Shown: piece by piece, positions 32,101 to 42,328 of the stretch
Layout: each line of letters begins with the position of its first letter
Numbering within the stretch: the first letter of the stretch is position 1
Assembly: GCA_025594325.1 (NCBI GenBank)
Contig: JANHCV010000007.1
Coordinates: 806,001-870,000 of the forward strand
Reading direction: 5' to 3'
Source of the DNA: Blastocladiella emersonii ATCC 22665
Lineage: Eukaryota > Blastocladiomycota > Blastocladiomycetes > Blastocladiales > Blastocladiaceae
DNA: 64,000 nt
The notes under the pieces: model-generated
What the model saw: only the letters and a program-made list of their open reading frames with translations
Database searches by the model: none
Told to the model about the DNA's origin: nothing
Position numbers and translations under genes: made by a program

Positions 32101-32761
32101 GCCGCGCCGGCCGACGTGGTTCCTCGAGTCGGCCTTCACCAACCAGGTCCAGGAGCTCGCCAAGGTGCTCTACTACGAGGGCGAGCTCACGTACTTTGAG
32201 AGTATCAACAAGGAGATTCTCAAGAACGCGGTACGTCGCGCTCGTGTCTCACCCAACCGAACCGCCGATGGCTGACCCACTCCTCTCTTGCGAGCGTAGT
32301 GGAACTCGTTCCAAGAAGCCGGCATCATCGTGTACCAGAGCAACCCGGGCAGCGACGCGCCGCCCGCGACCACGACGCCCGCGACCAGCCCCGCATCACC
32401 ACCACCACCGTCCGCTTCCGCCTCAACGACCGCAGCAGCACCAACGGGCCTCGGCGGCACCCACATTGCCCTCGCGCGCGACTGGCACCCGGCCAAAAAC
32501 GACCGGCTCGTGCACACGCTCGCGACGCTGCACCGGTTCCGCCGCGACAAGGACGGCGTGATGCGGTACTATGCGCGCGCGGGCCTCTCGCCACGCGTCC
32601 GCCGCCTCCTCGATGCGGCGCTCGCCAAGATGGGGGCCGGGTACCTTGGCCGGCCCGAGGACGCGGGATGGCTCGGCGGGAAGACGGGTGGTGCGCCGGC
32701 CGAAGAGCCGCCGCTTGTCGTCGCGACGCCCGCCGGCGCGATGCCCGAGCCCAAGCTGTGA
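29199..32761 (+). CDS. Glycerol-3-phosphate acyltransferase, PlsB/GPAM type
   Basis: Six exons fit: 29199-30128, 30188-30459, 30524-30569, 30631-31708, 31776-32230 and 32300-32761. They give 1,080 residues. Acyltransferase motifs appear in order: block I CHKSHVDYLV (HxxxxD), then AGQNLNIP, block II GGAFFIRRSF, block III FIEGTRSRTGKLLPPRFG, and block IV VIVPMSIGYDKVIE. This matches the GPAM/PlsB/GNPAT branch, which acylates glycerol-3-phosphate (or dihydroxyacetone phosphate) as the first step of phospholipid synthesis. The first 290 residues are low-complexity, including an eight-histidine run. Block III has Ile where Pro is usual. The C-terminal third contains a hydrophobic stretch (FYCFLIWPFVETYWLACVSLLLL). 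A 46-nt exon carries MYHQGIFIKGSEWLA. Mitochondrial or peroxisomal location cannot be read from the sequence. Confidence 0.9.
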
Positions 32762-33581
32762 TGTCGATGGAGATGGAGATGAACGGAGCCGTTCCCACGG
32801 ATCATCTATAGGACGACGACGAGTCTCGCTCATGTGTGCATCCTCGGATCATCTATCCCCAACGTCAGGCCAGGGTTGCGACGATAGTTCATCGTCGTCG
32901 GTGACGGCCACGGGATGCCGCTGCGTACAGGAGAGGGGAGGAGCGGACACACGCGTGCGGCGCTGGGGCCAGGCTCTCGGCCCGCGCGCGCGCAGATCAT
33001 TCCACCGATCAACCGTCACCGCGTGTCCTCGGCCTTCCCATCACGCATGGCCGCAGACTCGCGCGCACAGCGGCGGGTCGAGTCAGGGGGCGACGATGAG
33101 AGAGGGCAGTTGCAGCGCGCACACGCGGTGCGGCGCGTCCCGCGTCACAAGAACAACCGTCCCGCGAACTCGCGCGCATCTCGCGCGGATCCTAAATTGG
33201 ACCACGCGACACGATTCCGCGCTCGATGCCGAGCGAAAGAGCGACGTGAGTGGTTGGTGCGCGCGGGGATTCGAGCGCGGGGGCGTGTTTCGGCGCGCGG
33301 TCCACTCACGCGACGCGATCATGACTTTGATCACGGGAACAAGGACGACGCGTCGCCCCGTTATGCACGCGACTCCTTGCTCCTGCATCGATGGAGTCGC
33401 AGGGAACCAGTCGGCAACGTGCCGTGCCGGCGTTGGGAGTGGGATGCCCTGCGTACACAGCGGCGACGGCAGCGCGAGTATAAAGAGCGGCCGCCTCCCC
33501 CGCTTCCTCCCAACTGAACCAGCATCAGCAGCTGCGCTCCTGACCCGCTAGACCCTAGAAGTCGTCACCACCACCAACACC
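32762..33581. promoter_or_regulatory. Upstream region of the subtilisin gene, with TATA box
   Basis: This 820-bp gap lies between two same-strand genes. A TATAAAG box at 33479-33485 sits 97 bp before the subtilisin start codon, and an ACGCGT box lies near 33350. Overlapping open frames here lack the codon bias of real genes. Confidence 0.55.
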
Positions 33582-34760
33582 ATGAAGATCGCCACCCTCC
33601 TCGCTGCTCTGGCCCTCGTCGTCGGCGTGCAGGCCGCGCCCGGCGGCAAGAAGGCGGGCGACGTGATCCCGAACCAGTTCATTGTGCGCCTCAAGCCCGA
33701 CGTCGACCAGGCCGCCTTCACCAAGGCGCTCAAGGCCGAGGTCGCCACCGAGAACGCGCGCGAGGGCGTCGCCGTGCAGTCCAAGGTCGACCACGAGTTT
33801 GCCGTGTCGGCGGCCTTCAAGGGCTACGCGGGCACCTTCTCGGCGGGCCTCGCCAAGCGCCTCAAGGAGCACCCCAAGGTCGCCGCCGTCGAGCAGGACA
33901 CGTGGGTCGCCATCTCGGGCGTCCAGCAGTCGCCGCCGTCGTGGGGCCTGGCGCGCATCTCGCAGCGCGACCTCAACCTGCGCGGCGCGCCGTTCGTCTA
34001 CCCGGACGCCGCCGGGTCGGGCGTCAACGCGTACATCATCGACACGGGCGTCACGGTGAACCACCGCGAGTTTGGCGGCCGCGCGTCGTGGGGCTACGTG
34101 TGCTCGGGCTGCTCGCAGCGCGACGGCCAGGGCCACGGCACCCACGTCGCCGGCACCGTCGCGGGCGCCACCACGGGCGTGGCCAAGCGGGCCAACGTCA
34201 TCGCCGTGAAGGTGCTCGGAGATGACGGGTTCGGGTCCAACTCGGAGATCATCAACGGCGTGTCGTGGGTCGCGCAGCACGCGCGCCAGACGGGCCGCCG
34301 GTCGGTCGCCAACCTGAGCCTCGGCGGCGGTTTTTCGCAGGCCACCAACGACGCCGTCTCGGCGCTCGCCGCATCGGGCGTTTTTGTTGGCGTAGCCGCG
34401 GGCAACGAGTCGCAGGACGCGTGCAACGTGTCGCCGGCGTCGGCGGCGGGCGCCGTGTGCGTGGCCGCGTCGACGAGCAACGACGCGCGCGCGTCCTTCT
34501 CCAACTACGGCCAGTGCGTCGACATCATCGCGCCCGGCCAGGACATTTACAGCGCGTGGAACAACGGCGGGTACAACACCATCTCGGGGACCTCCATGGC
34601 CACGCCCATGGTCGTCGGCGCCGCCGCCGCCACCTGGTCCGCCAACCCGTCGCTGTCCAAGGACGGGCTCGTCGCCAAGCTGCTCAACGACGCCACGCCC
34701 AACAAGATCTACGACGTCAACGGGTCGCCCAACCGTCTCCTCTACCTCAGCCCCCAGTAG
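33582..34760 (+). CDS. Secreted subtilisin-like serine protease (S8, proteinase K type)
   Basis: A single exon encodes 392 residues. An 18-residue signal peptide (MKIATLLAALALVVGVQA) is followed by an inhibitor-I9 prodomain (IVRLKPDVDQ to VAAVEQDTW) that is removed on maturation. The catalytic domain has the full triad: Asp in AYIIDTGV, His in GHGTHVAGTVAG, Ser in SGTSMATPMV. The oxyanion Asn is in VAAGNES. Spacing and length match fungal proteinase K/cerevisin-type enzymes. Cys residues at YVCSGC, DACN, AVCV and GQCVD could form the disulfides of secreted members. It probably degrades extracellular protein for nutrition, or processes cell-surface proteins. High GC3 and a good TATA box suggest strong expression. 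Confidence 0.95.
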   Translation: MKIATLLAALALVVGVQAAPGGKKAGDVIPNQFIVRLKPDVDQAAFTKALKAEVATENAREGVAVQSKVDHEFAVSAAFKGYAGTFSAGLAKRLKEHPKVAAVEQDTWVAISGVQQSPPSWGLARISQRDLNLRGAPFVYPDAAGSGVNAYIIDTGVTVNHREFGGRASWGYVCSGCSQRDGQGHGTHVAGTVAGATTGVAKRANVIAVKVLGDDGFGSNSEIINGVSWVAQHARQTGRRSVANLSLGGGFSQATNDAVSALAASGVFVGVAAGNESQDACNVSPASAAGAVCVAASTSNDARASFSNYGQCVDIIAPGQDIYSAWNNGGYNTISGTSMATPMVVGAAAATWSANPSLSKDGLVAKLLNDATPNKIYDVNGSPNRLLYLSPQ

Positions 34761-35700
34761 AGAACGTGAGGTCTGATTTGTGTGCGAGTGGTTCGCATGG
34801 GCGCAAAGTGTCTGGTGTGTGTGCGAGAGAAGTAAATACAGACACGATTTTGACATGAATGAACATCATCAACCGCCTCATCTTTTAACATTCAGTGCAA
34901 TCTCGCGGTTTCGCCTTATGAGTGCATCGCGCGGGCCCAGAGGCTCTCGCTTGAACGGAGACGCGTCGATCCATGTCACGAGACATGACCGACGCGTGAG
35001 TCGATCGATCGGATGGCCGTTGCGCGCGTTTAGGCGTCCATGGGGGCAGGCCCGAGCACCGTCCACCCCAAGTCCGACGCGACAGGTTTCGTCGAACCCT
35101 TCCCCCCTCGCAGCGCGCAATTTCGCGCGTCTGGTGCTCTGAAGGCCGCGTGGGTCCACCTCGGTGGCTCCAGCTCAGGGCTTCTGTCGCGCACCGGGTG
35201 GTCTCGTGAAATGAACCATGCTATCACGATGCGGGGAAATCGCGCGATCCGCGTTGTAAGGTCAGTAAAGTGTGGCGCAGCCCCTGGGCTTTCGGCCACG
35301 CAGGTACTAGTCGGGTTTCTGCTCTCGTTGCCACTCACGTATGGGCCCAGTTTCCCCGCGAACGCGAACGCGACGAAGCCTATGTAGGTCGCGTGCGCAC
35401 AAGGTGCGGATCGTCCGCGTACGTGTTCTCAATACATTGCACCTCCGCATTGGAGCAATCGGTCGCCCGAGCCCCGCGTCGCGGGCTGCAAAACGCGTTT
35501 TCGCCTCGCGTTGCGCCTGCTGCGTCTCGTCGGCAGAATGGTCTATGCCCCGAGGAGCCTGGCGGGTGGGCGGGGACGGAGGCCAAAACATTGCATCGCG
35601 TTGGGGCGCTTGACCATATTCCGAAGGGCTAGGCTGTGGTCCTACAAATACGGACGCCACCCCTTCCTCTCGCGGACAGCTTCGCTGCAGCTGTTCAAGA
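34761..35700. other. Gene-poor stretch
   Basis: This 940-bp stretch is open in several frames at once, with no frame showing the strong GC3 of real genes here. It contains ACGCGT near 34967 and 34994. No RNA gene, repeat or transposon end was recognised. Confidence 0.4.
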
Positions 35701-36243
35701 ATGAACGTCAACTTCCTCACCAACACGACCACCACCAGGGACTACACCACCGCCGACGGCCGCGACGATGAACGCGCGACAAGCGGCTGTTCTGCGGCAG
35801 CAGGCTCCGTCATCGCCTCGGCCGTTGTCGAGTCCATGGCCGCGGGACCAGTTGCGCTCTCTCGGCGCGTCGACGGCAAGCACAACACGGCGGCTGTGGT
35901 TCAAGGTCATGCGGCGGTCGACGACGCAGTCCCGCCGCTCATTCCAGCCACGCACAAGGTGCCAGCAGAGGAGACCAAAGCCTTCGTCCGGCTCGGCGCG
36001 TCCTCGGCTGGCGGCGATTCTTTGCGCGCGCACGGCGGCGATCTTGGCACAGCTTGCGACAGCCTGCTCGGTGATCTCCTCGCCTTAGCCCAGCATCAGC
36101 TCGATGCCCATCACCACGACACTGGCCGCGTGCACGGCATCTCGGGCACGCACATGATGTTCGACGCGACGTCCCTTCCCGCCACCTCGGCGACGGCCGA
36201 CCAGGGTTTCGACTCCATGCGTCCCTACAATGAGATCAACTGA
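35701..36243 (+). CDS. Small hypothetical protein
   Basis: An ORF of 180 residues whose frame uses mostly C or G in third positions, which supports coding. It is Ala/Thr/His/Asp-rich, with a possible amphipathic helix (CDSLLGDLLALAQHQLDAHH) near residues 120-140. No signal peptide, membrane segment or known domain is visible. An overlapping frame at 35768-36088 is also open but poorer in composition. It could be one exon of a longer gene. Confidence 0.4.
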   Translation: MNVNFLTNTTTTRDYTTADGRDDERATSGCSAAAGSVIASAVVESMAAGPVALSRRVDGKHNTAAVVQGHAAVDDAVPPLIPATHKVPAEETKAFVRLGASSAGGDSLRAHGGDLGTACDSLLGDLLALAQHQLDAHHHDTGRVHGISGTHMMFDATSLPATSATADQGFDSMRPYNEIN

Positions 36244-36680
36244 CAGTCAGCAGCGAGGACTCGAAGATTCGCGCGTCAGGTCGCCGCGGCCCAGTCCTAT
36301 TGTCCAACCCGAATGTTCCTCTTTGTGAGCATGCTGAGACCCCACATACCTCCCGATTGAAAGTGATAATCAAAACGCCCTGTACTATTTCCTTCGTCAC
36401 GCTATGCCAGAAGAGGGAGGACATGACCAGATTGCAGCCCATGAGTTGTGTCTTTCGATGCGTTGATTCGACCTTAAGATACTGGGTTGAACGGTTCCTA
36501 ATATCCCACGCATCAGGGATAAGGGCAGCGGGAACCTCCCGCGGCTGGGCGTGCAACGAGGACGCGTTGCGCCACCGCGTGATTGGCTGAAACACGGCAA
36601 CCCCGCTCGCTGCGCATCACCGCTGACGTTGCGACTCTCCCGATGCAAGACACTCCCGAAGCAATCTGAACAAGAAAACC
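36244..36680. other. Gene-poor stretch, AT-richer
   Basis: This 437-bp stretch is noticeably less GC-rich than the window average (for example 36340-36500). No gene or repeat was recognised. It should hold the promoter of the next gene. Confidence 0.4.
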
Positions 36681-37721
36681 ATGGAACCTTATGAAATGCC
36701 GCTGGTCCGACGCAGCAAGCGTCTCCTCGGTGCCTCCGCCGCCGTCGTGACACCTTCGGAGCCAGCCGTTCCTCGCACGCCGCGGCCGCGCCTGCGGGCC
36801 AAGGCAGTCCGTTCGAGCGCGGAGAGTGCCTTGGTTGCCGAATGGACCGACCAGCTAACCGCTTCCGGCGTTGAGCTCGGGTCGGACTCACGGGTGAGCG
36901 GCCATGATGTCGATGAAGAAGAATGTGGAGAGGGCGAAGTTGGGCCCGCTCGCGGTCATGACGATGAGGAGAAGTGGGATGCATCCGACGCCGAGGCTGA
37001 GGATAACGACGAAGGAGAACTCAGCGACCACGGGTGCGTTTGACGCCGTGTGCGCGAACATGGGGCGGTACTCGCCCGACTCGATCCGCACTCGAGTTCA
37101 ACCTGCACTGGATTCTCACACCGCCGACGGAGGACAGCTCGCCGCGTGGTGTGCATCCGTTCCTCAAACTGGTTGTCGAGCGAGCCATGACTTGGCAGGG
37201 CGGTACGTGTGCCTCGCGCGCCATTGTTGCCAGTCCCTCGCTGACCCCTGCTCTCGCGTCGGCAGGTAACGGCTTCGTCGAGGTCAAGGCGTACCTCCAG
37301 CGGCTCAAGGCGCGCATGGCTCGGAACAGCGCTGACGCTGACATCAAAATCATCACGCTCGATCAAGTCGCGCCAATGATCGTGCTCACGCTTGCCACTG
37401 TGGTACGGTTTTGCTTTTCACGTACGTGCATGATTGTCAAAAGCTCAGGCGGACATCCCGTAGGCGAGCCTTGGCATTGCGCGGCACCTCGGCCTCACCG
37501 GCGTTCCTCTTCCGCCCCTCAAGAAGCTCTACATCGAGGCGCTCGAATCGCTCGTCAGCAAGGACGACGCGATTTTCGGGGCGAAGTTTGTTGAAGACTC
37601 GCGCGCGCTTGTTGCCAAACTGAACCACGGACATGGTATACCGGTCGCCGACATGGATGACGTCCGTCGCGACTCACGCTCGGGGCTGCCGCTCGCGGCG
37701 TTCCTTGGGAACGAGAAGTGA
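36681..37721 (+). CDS. Hypothetical spliced gene, acidic N-terminal half
   Basis: Four exons are proposed: 36681-37037, 37097-37202, 37266-37402 and 37464-37721 (285 residues). The last two joins are good (GTACGT...CAG and GTACGG...TAG). The first (GTTTGA...CTCGAG) is weak but is the only one found that keeps the frame. The N-terminus is basic (VRRSKRLLG) and becomes acidic (DVDEEECGEGE, ASDAEAEDNDEGELSD). The C-terminal half is helical and coherent: EVKAYLQRLKARMARN, ITLDQVAPMIVLTLATV, VPLPPLKKLYIEALESLVSK, and KFVEDSRALVAKLN. No family is recognised. GC3 is lower than in neighbouring housekeeping genes. A nuclear protein is a guess from charge only. Confidence 0.5.
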
Positions 37722-38307
37722 TCCTGGAGCGGACGCGTTGTATGAATACCATATGGTTTTGAAGATCCTTCTCCGGTTCTTATATCTGTCTATGTGCGCG
37801 GTGTACTCGATCGAGTTTAGTCTCACCACTTCGCGAGGCGGAGTGTGAGTGGTGGGTCGAAGACGCGTTGCGCCACACGCGACAAGTTCGCGTGCTCAAG
37901 CACCATCAGTTGAGAGATCACGACGCGCTCTCAATCTCCGACAACCGATGCAACCGACGCTCCGCCTCGAGCTTCTCTGCGATCACGACTATACTGAAAG
38001 GAGCGGCCTGTTTCGGGCTCGCTTACTACGCGACGTACGACAAGTTGCGTTGATTGCATAACTTTGTTGTGACATGCGGAGTGGATATCAATATGTACAA
38101 GGTGGGAGTGGTAGGATGCAGGAGCAGAGAAATGAAAAAGGGAGGAGAATGGTACAGGAGCAGACAATTGGTCAAAGCAAGAAAGCAAAGTGCAATCGCC
38201 ACATGCGGCGGCGAGTGGAAAAGTACAGCTCGGACCGCGAGGCCTTACGACGCGGTCCCCAGAAACGGGTATTGATAGGTCGACGACGGGTGCAGCTGAA
38301 GCGCTTC
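37722..38307. other. Convergent gap, nothing recognised
   Basis: This 586-bp stretch lies between the 3' ends of the spliced hypothetical gene (+) and the small gene at 38308 (-). Part of it (38040-38200) is AT-richer. No ORF or RNA gene is convincing. Confidence 0.4.
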
Positions 38308-38802
38308 TCACTTGCGGTGGCCGAAGCGGACCAGCTTCGACCCGACCGGGAAGAGCAGGTCGCCAAAGTCCGGGAACGCGAGCCAGGCGGTGGCGAGCGG
38401 GTCGAAGTCGTGGCCCTGAGCGTCGAAAAGCTCGAGCGAGATGGGGTTGGCGGTCGACGCGCCCGTGGACTGCGACAGATCGCCGCCGGGAACTGCAACT
38501 GCAGCGTGAGCACCGTCGTCGCCGAAATAGTAGACATGGCCGAGGCCGACCGCCGAGAACACGTCGTAGTGGGTCCAGTTGCCGCCGGTCACCGTAGCCG
38601 TTGTGGGTGTGGTAGTCGTGGTCGACGCGAGCGCGGTCGTCGCGGTCGTCGCGGTCGTCGCGGCCACCACCACCTTGGTATTCATGCCATCTTGATCAGC
38701 GGTGACAGGGACCGCGACGTCGTCCTTGGACGCGAGCCGGGTCGACTTGGAGCGGCCCTCGCCGTTGGCGGCCGCGACGGGCTTGTGCACAAGTTGGTGC
38801 AT
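38308..38802 (-). CDS. Small Thr-rich hypothetical protein
   Basis: 164 residues are encoded from the ATG at 38802. Codon bias is strongly GC3, as in real genes here. A Thr/Ala run (ATTATTATTALASTTTTT) in the middle comes partly from a ggtcgtcgc-type tandem repeat near 38630-38660. The C-terminal half is well ordered, with aromatic and Gly residues (GGNWTHYDVFSAVGLGHVYY, TAWLAFPDFGDLLFPVG). A TATAAAT box lies 76 bp upstream of the start codon, supporting an independent short gene. No signal peptide or known domain is seen. Confidence 0.6.
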   Translation of the reverse strand: MHQLVHKPVAAANGEGRSKSTRLASKDDVAVPVTADQDGMNTKVVVAATTATTATTALASTTTTTPTTATVTGGNWTHYDVFSAVGLGHVYYFGDDGAHAAVAVPGGDLSQSTGASTANPISLELFDAQGHDFDPLATAWLAFPDFGDLLFPVGSKLVRFGHRK

Positions 38803-38877
38803 GGTGGAAGTCGAGAAGATCCGTGGCCGGGAGACCCACAATGAGGGACGGGAGACGGGGGTCGGGATGATCGCCGC

Positions 38878-38884
38878 ATTTATA
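38878..38884 (-). promoter_or_regulatory. TATA box of the small Thr-rich gene
   Basis: TATAAAT on the minus strand, 76 bp upstream of the ATG at 38802. Its position and the AT island in GC-rich surroundings support a core promoter. Confidence 0.55.
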
Positions 38885-39704
38885 CGTTCTCACGGCCACG
38901 CCCTGCCCATGGTCGGCCAAAACGGGGTCAGCATCCGCGTTTAATGCAGGGCGTGCGCGGCTGCAGCGGGCCACGCGGGGCAAGTCAAAGAAGCTTCTCT
39001 GCAACACGCGGGTCCCGCGTTGCTGCCGAGCGGAACCGGGAAGGCGCCTCGAGGGAAATCAGCGGAACAGTACACCTCCAACAAACGTAGATCAGTGTCG
39101 TGCTCAGCTCGCCTCGACTTTCAACGTCACCTAACAGTTGGTGCTGGGGGCGTGTGGTGCCGCGTTCCATGACGCGAGGGATCTATCGTGATGCTGCGCC
39201 AACGACGAGGCCAACGACGAGGCCCAGCAAACGGAATCGAGTGTGCGGTGGGGCAGTTCCCACGTTCTCGTCACGCGGGCCAAACAAAGCCGTGTGGGTC
39301 GAGGTGTGCGGTGACCGTAGAGGAAGGTTTCAATTTGCAGCGCTGCAGTTCACCAGGTCGCGCTATTTTCTCTCGACTGCGGCTGGAGGGCCACAGTGGG
39401 GCCGCGACCGCTGATCGAGACCGGGAACTATGCGACTCGGCCTTGACCCGAAAGCCCCTGGAATAGCCGTAAGTCTAGTACATGGAAGCTTTCTGAGGCC
39501 TACTATGGGAGATGGCCGAGGGTCCTGCGGTGACTCGGGACAGGCTTGCTCGAAGCGACGCGCCGCGCCACCAACGGGTCACATGACGCGGAGTGACCAC
39601 CGACGCACTTCAGCCCACACGCGCTGCCCTCGCGCCCATCGCGCTCCGATCCGAACAGTCCGGGTTCCGCTGTGACTCGGAACCAGACACACGGAATCGA
39701 CACC
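38885..39704. other. Divergent gap before MRD1
   Basis: This 820-bp stretch contains a short direct repeat of the unit ccaacgacgagg near 39198-39222. No gene was recognised in either orientation. It should contain the promoters of MRD1 (+) and the small Thr-rich gene (-). Confidence 0.4.
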
Positions 39705-42196
39705 ATGGGAGAGTATGCATCGCGCTGGAAAATGCACCAGCACCGCCTCTGGCCCAGACCGGCGGCTGACGACGGCGACCATGTCCCCGTAGACTGTCCC
39801 GCATCATCGTGAAAAACCTGCCCAAGTACGTGACGCCGGAGCGTGTGCGCGAGCAGTTCTCGGACAAGGGCACCGTGACCGATGTCAAGCTGATCAAGAC
39901 GGGCAACGGCGTGTTCCGGCGGTTCGCGTACGTCGGGTTCAAGTCGGAGCGCGAAGCGCGCGCCGCCGTCAAGCACTACCACAACACCTTCGTCGACACG
40001 GCCCGCGTCTCGGTCGAGCTCGCCAAGCCCATCGGCGACCCGTCGCTCCCGCGCGCCTGGTCAAAGTACACCAAGGGGTCGTCCGCCTACGAGAAGTCGC
40101 ACGGCGGCAGCGGCGACAAGAGCGGCGACGACGCGTCTGACGATGACGACGAGGAGGCCGCCTCCGCCAAGGCCGCCGCCGACGCCGAGCTCGCCGCCAA
40201 GCAGATGGCCGCGAAAAAGTCGTTTGTCGACGAGCTGTACGAGGAGGAGCAGAAGCGCGGCTCGCTCGCCGCGTACCTCGAGGTGTTCAAGCCGCGCGCC
40301 AACAAGGCGACGTGGCAGAACGACGACGCCTCGGGCGACGCCGCCGTCGCTGCGTCCTCGGGTAAGAAGGCCAAGGCCGGCCCCAAGACCATCGTGCAGC
40401 AGGTGCCCAACCGCAAGCCCGGTGGCCAGGGCATGACCGTCACCCGCTCGCACACCGTGTTCGAGAGCGACGATGATGACGACGAATACCAGACCATCCC
40501 CGCGGGCGGGTTCAAGGCGTCTGGTGACGACGACGAGGACGCGGAGGAGGACGCCGAGATGGACGACGCCGCCGACGCCTCGCTGAGCGGTGGCGACGAT
40601 GACGCCGAGGAGCGCGAGGACTCGCAGCCGTCGTCGGATGCCGAGCCACCAGAAGGCGACGCCGTCACCGACGCCATGGACGTGGACGAGCCCGCCCCGA
40701 AAAAGTCGTCCGCCGCCGCCGCCGCGCCACCAGCAGCAGCGACCGCGCCCGCGGTCCCAGCTGGCAAGAAGGTGGTGCCGTGGAACCCCGAGGACGTCGA
40801 GGCCGACACCAAGCTGATCGAGCAGACGGGCCGCCTGTTCGTCGTGAACCTGCCGTACTCGGTGACGGAAAAGGACCTGCTCGAGCTGTTCCAGCCTCAC
40901 GGCGCGCTAGCGGCGGTGCACATCCCCGTGCGGCGCGACACCAAGCAGGCCAAGGGCATCGCATTCGTCCAGTACGTGGACCCGGCGCACGCGCTGCTCG
41001 CGTACAAGCGGCTGCAGAGCCAGTTCTACCAGGGCCGCGTGCTGCACCTCCGCGGCGCGCAGGCCGAGATCGCGCGCGACGCGCCCACCGTCAACGAGGG
41101 CTCCTCGTTCAAGACCAAGCGCGCCGCGCAGCTCAAGGCGACCGCGGGCAAGGACTTCAACTGGAACTCGCTGTTCATGGCGTCGGATGCGGTCGCCGAC
41201 GCCATGGCGGCGCGGCTCGGCGTCAGCAAGGCGCAGATCCTCGACCGCGAGGCCAGCGACATGGCGGTCCGCCTCGCGCTCGCCGAGACCCACATCATCT
41301 CCGAGACCAAGCAGTTCTTTGCCGAGCACGGCGTCGTCCTCGACAGCTTCAACCGCCAGCTGCGGTCCGACTCAATCCTGCTCGTCAAGAACATTGCGCA
41401 CGGCGCCACCGAGCAGGACCTCGACGCCCTCGTGGCCTCGTTTGGCGACGTCGGCCGCATCCTCCTCCCGCCCAGCGGCACCGTCGCCATCGTCGAGTTC
41501 CTGAGCCCCGCCGATGCCAAGGCCGCGTTCCGCCACCTCGCCTACAAGCGGTTCAAAAGCCTCCCGCTCTACCTCGAGTGGGCGCCCAAGGACTGCTTCG
41601 AGGTCCCGTACGACCCCGAGAAGCACCGCCGCGCCGCTCCCGCCCCCGCCGCCCCTGCACCTGCTGCTGCACCGGCCGACGGTGCCGCTGCCCCCGCTCC
41701 CGCTGCCCCCGCGGCCGCCTCGACCGACGCGGCGCCACGCAAGGGCAAGAAGCGCCTGCAGTCGGCGGCGCTGATGGGCGAGGACGACGTGGACCTGACC
41801 AAGGTGGCGGGCGCGGGCGACGAGTCCAACACCAAGCTGATCGTGCGCAACGTCCCCTTCGAGGCGACCATCAAGGACCTGCGCCAGCTGTTCTCGTCGT
41901 TTGCGCACGTCAAGCACGTCCGCCTCCCGAAAAAGGTGACGGGCGGCCACCGAGGGTTCGCCTTCGCCGAGTTCCTCACGCACAACGAGGCGCTCGAGGC
42001 CATGAAGACGCTCAAGCACACGCACTTGTACGGGCGCCGCCTCGTCATCGAGTTCGCCAAGCGCGAGGAGTCGGTCGACGAGCTGCGCGAGCGCACGCGG
42101 GCGGTGACGGGTGGGGCCGCGAATAAGCGGGCCAAGGTCGATATGGGCGAGTACGAGGAGCGCGGCGGCGCGGGGAGTGATGGCGAGGACGAGTAG
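39705..42196 (+). CDS. MRD1: MRD1/RBM19-type multi-RRM protein for 18S rRNA processing
   Basis: An 8-nt first exon (39705-39712) joins over an 80-nt GTATGC...TAG intron to 39793-42196, giving an N-terminus MGELSRIIVKNLPKY and 803 residues. Mrd1 binds U3 snoRNA and pre-rRNA in the small-subunit processome in the nucleolus. Four RRMs are visible: RRM1 (IIVKNLPKYVTPERVREQF), RRM2 (RLFVVNLPYSVTEKDLLELF...GIAFVQYV), RRM3 (ILLVKNIAHGATEQDLDALV...LYLEWAPKDCFEVP), and a final one (KLIVRNVPFEATIKDLRQLF...GFAFAEFL). Yeast Mrd1 has five. The RRM expected between the third and last is missing and replaced by an Ala/Pro linker of about 70 residues. An acidic region separates RRM1 and RRM2. The tiny first exon is inferred from the family N-terminus. 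Confidence 0.88.
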
Positions 42197-42328
42197 CCGA
42201 GGGGTTAGAGTCTCATTATACGAACAATAGCAAAACTGTACAAACCAAATCGGCTGCAACTCGTCTGTGTGTATTCATGAGAGTGCTCTGCGCGACTCGC
42301 CCGCTCGCGCAACCCGCCGCAAAAAAGC

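Noticed and set aside
36236-36595. Minus-strand ORF of 119 codons
   Set aside because: No GC3 bias, in an AT-richer spacer, no recognisable product.
36559-37880. Direct repeat GACGCGTTGCGCCAC flanking the spliced hypothetical gene, as transposon ends
   Set aside because: A single 15-bp match is within chance for this composition, and no inverted repeats or target duplications accompany it.
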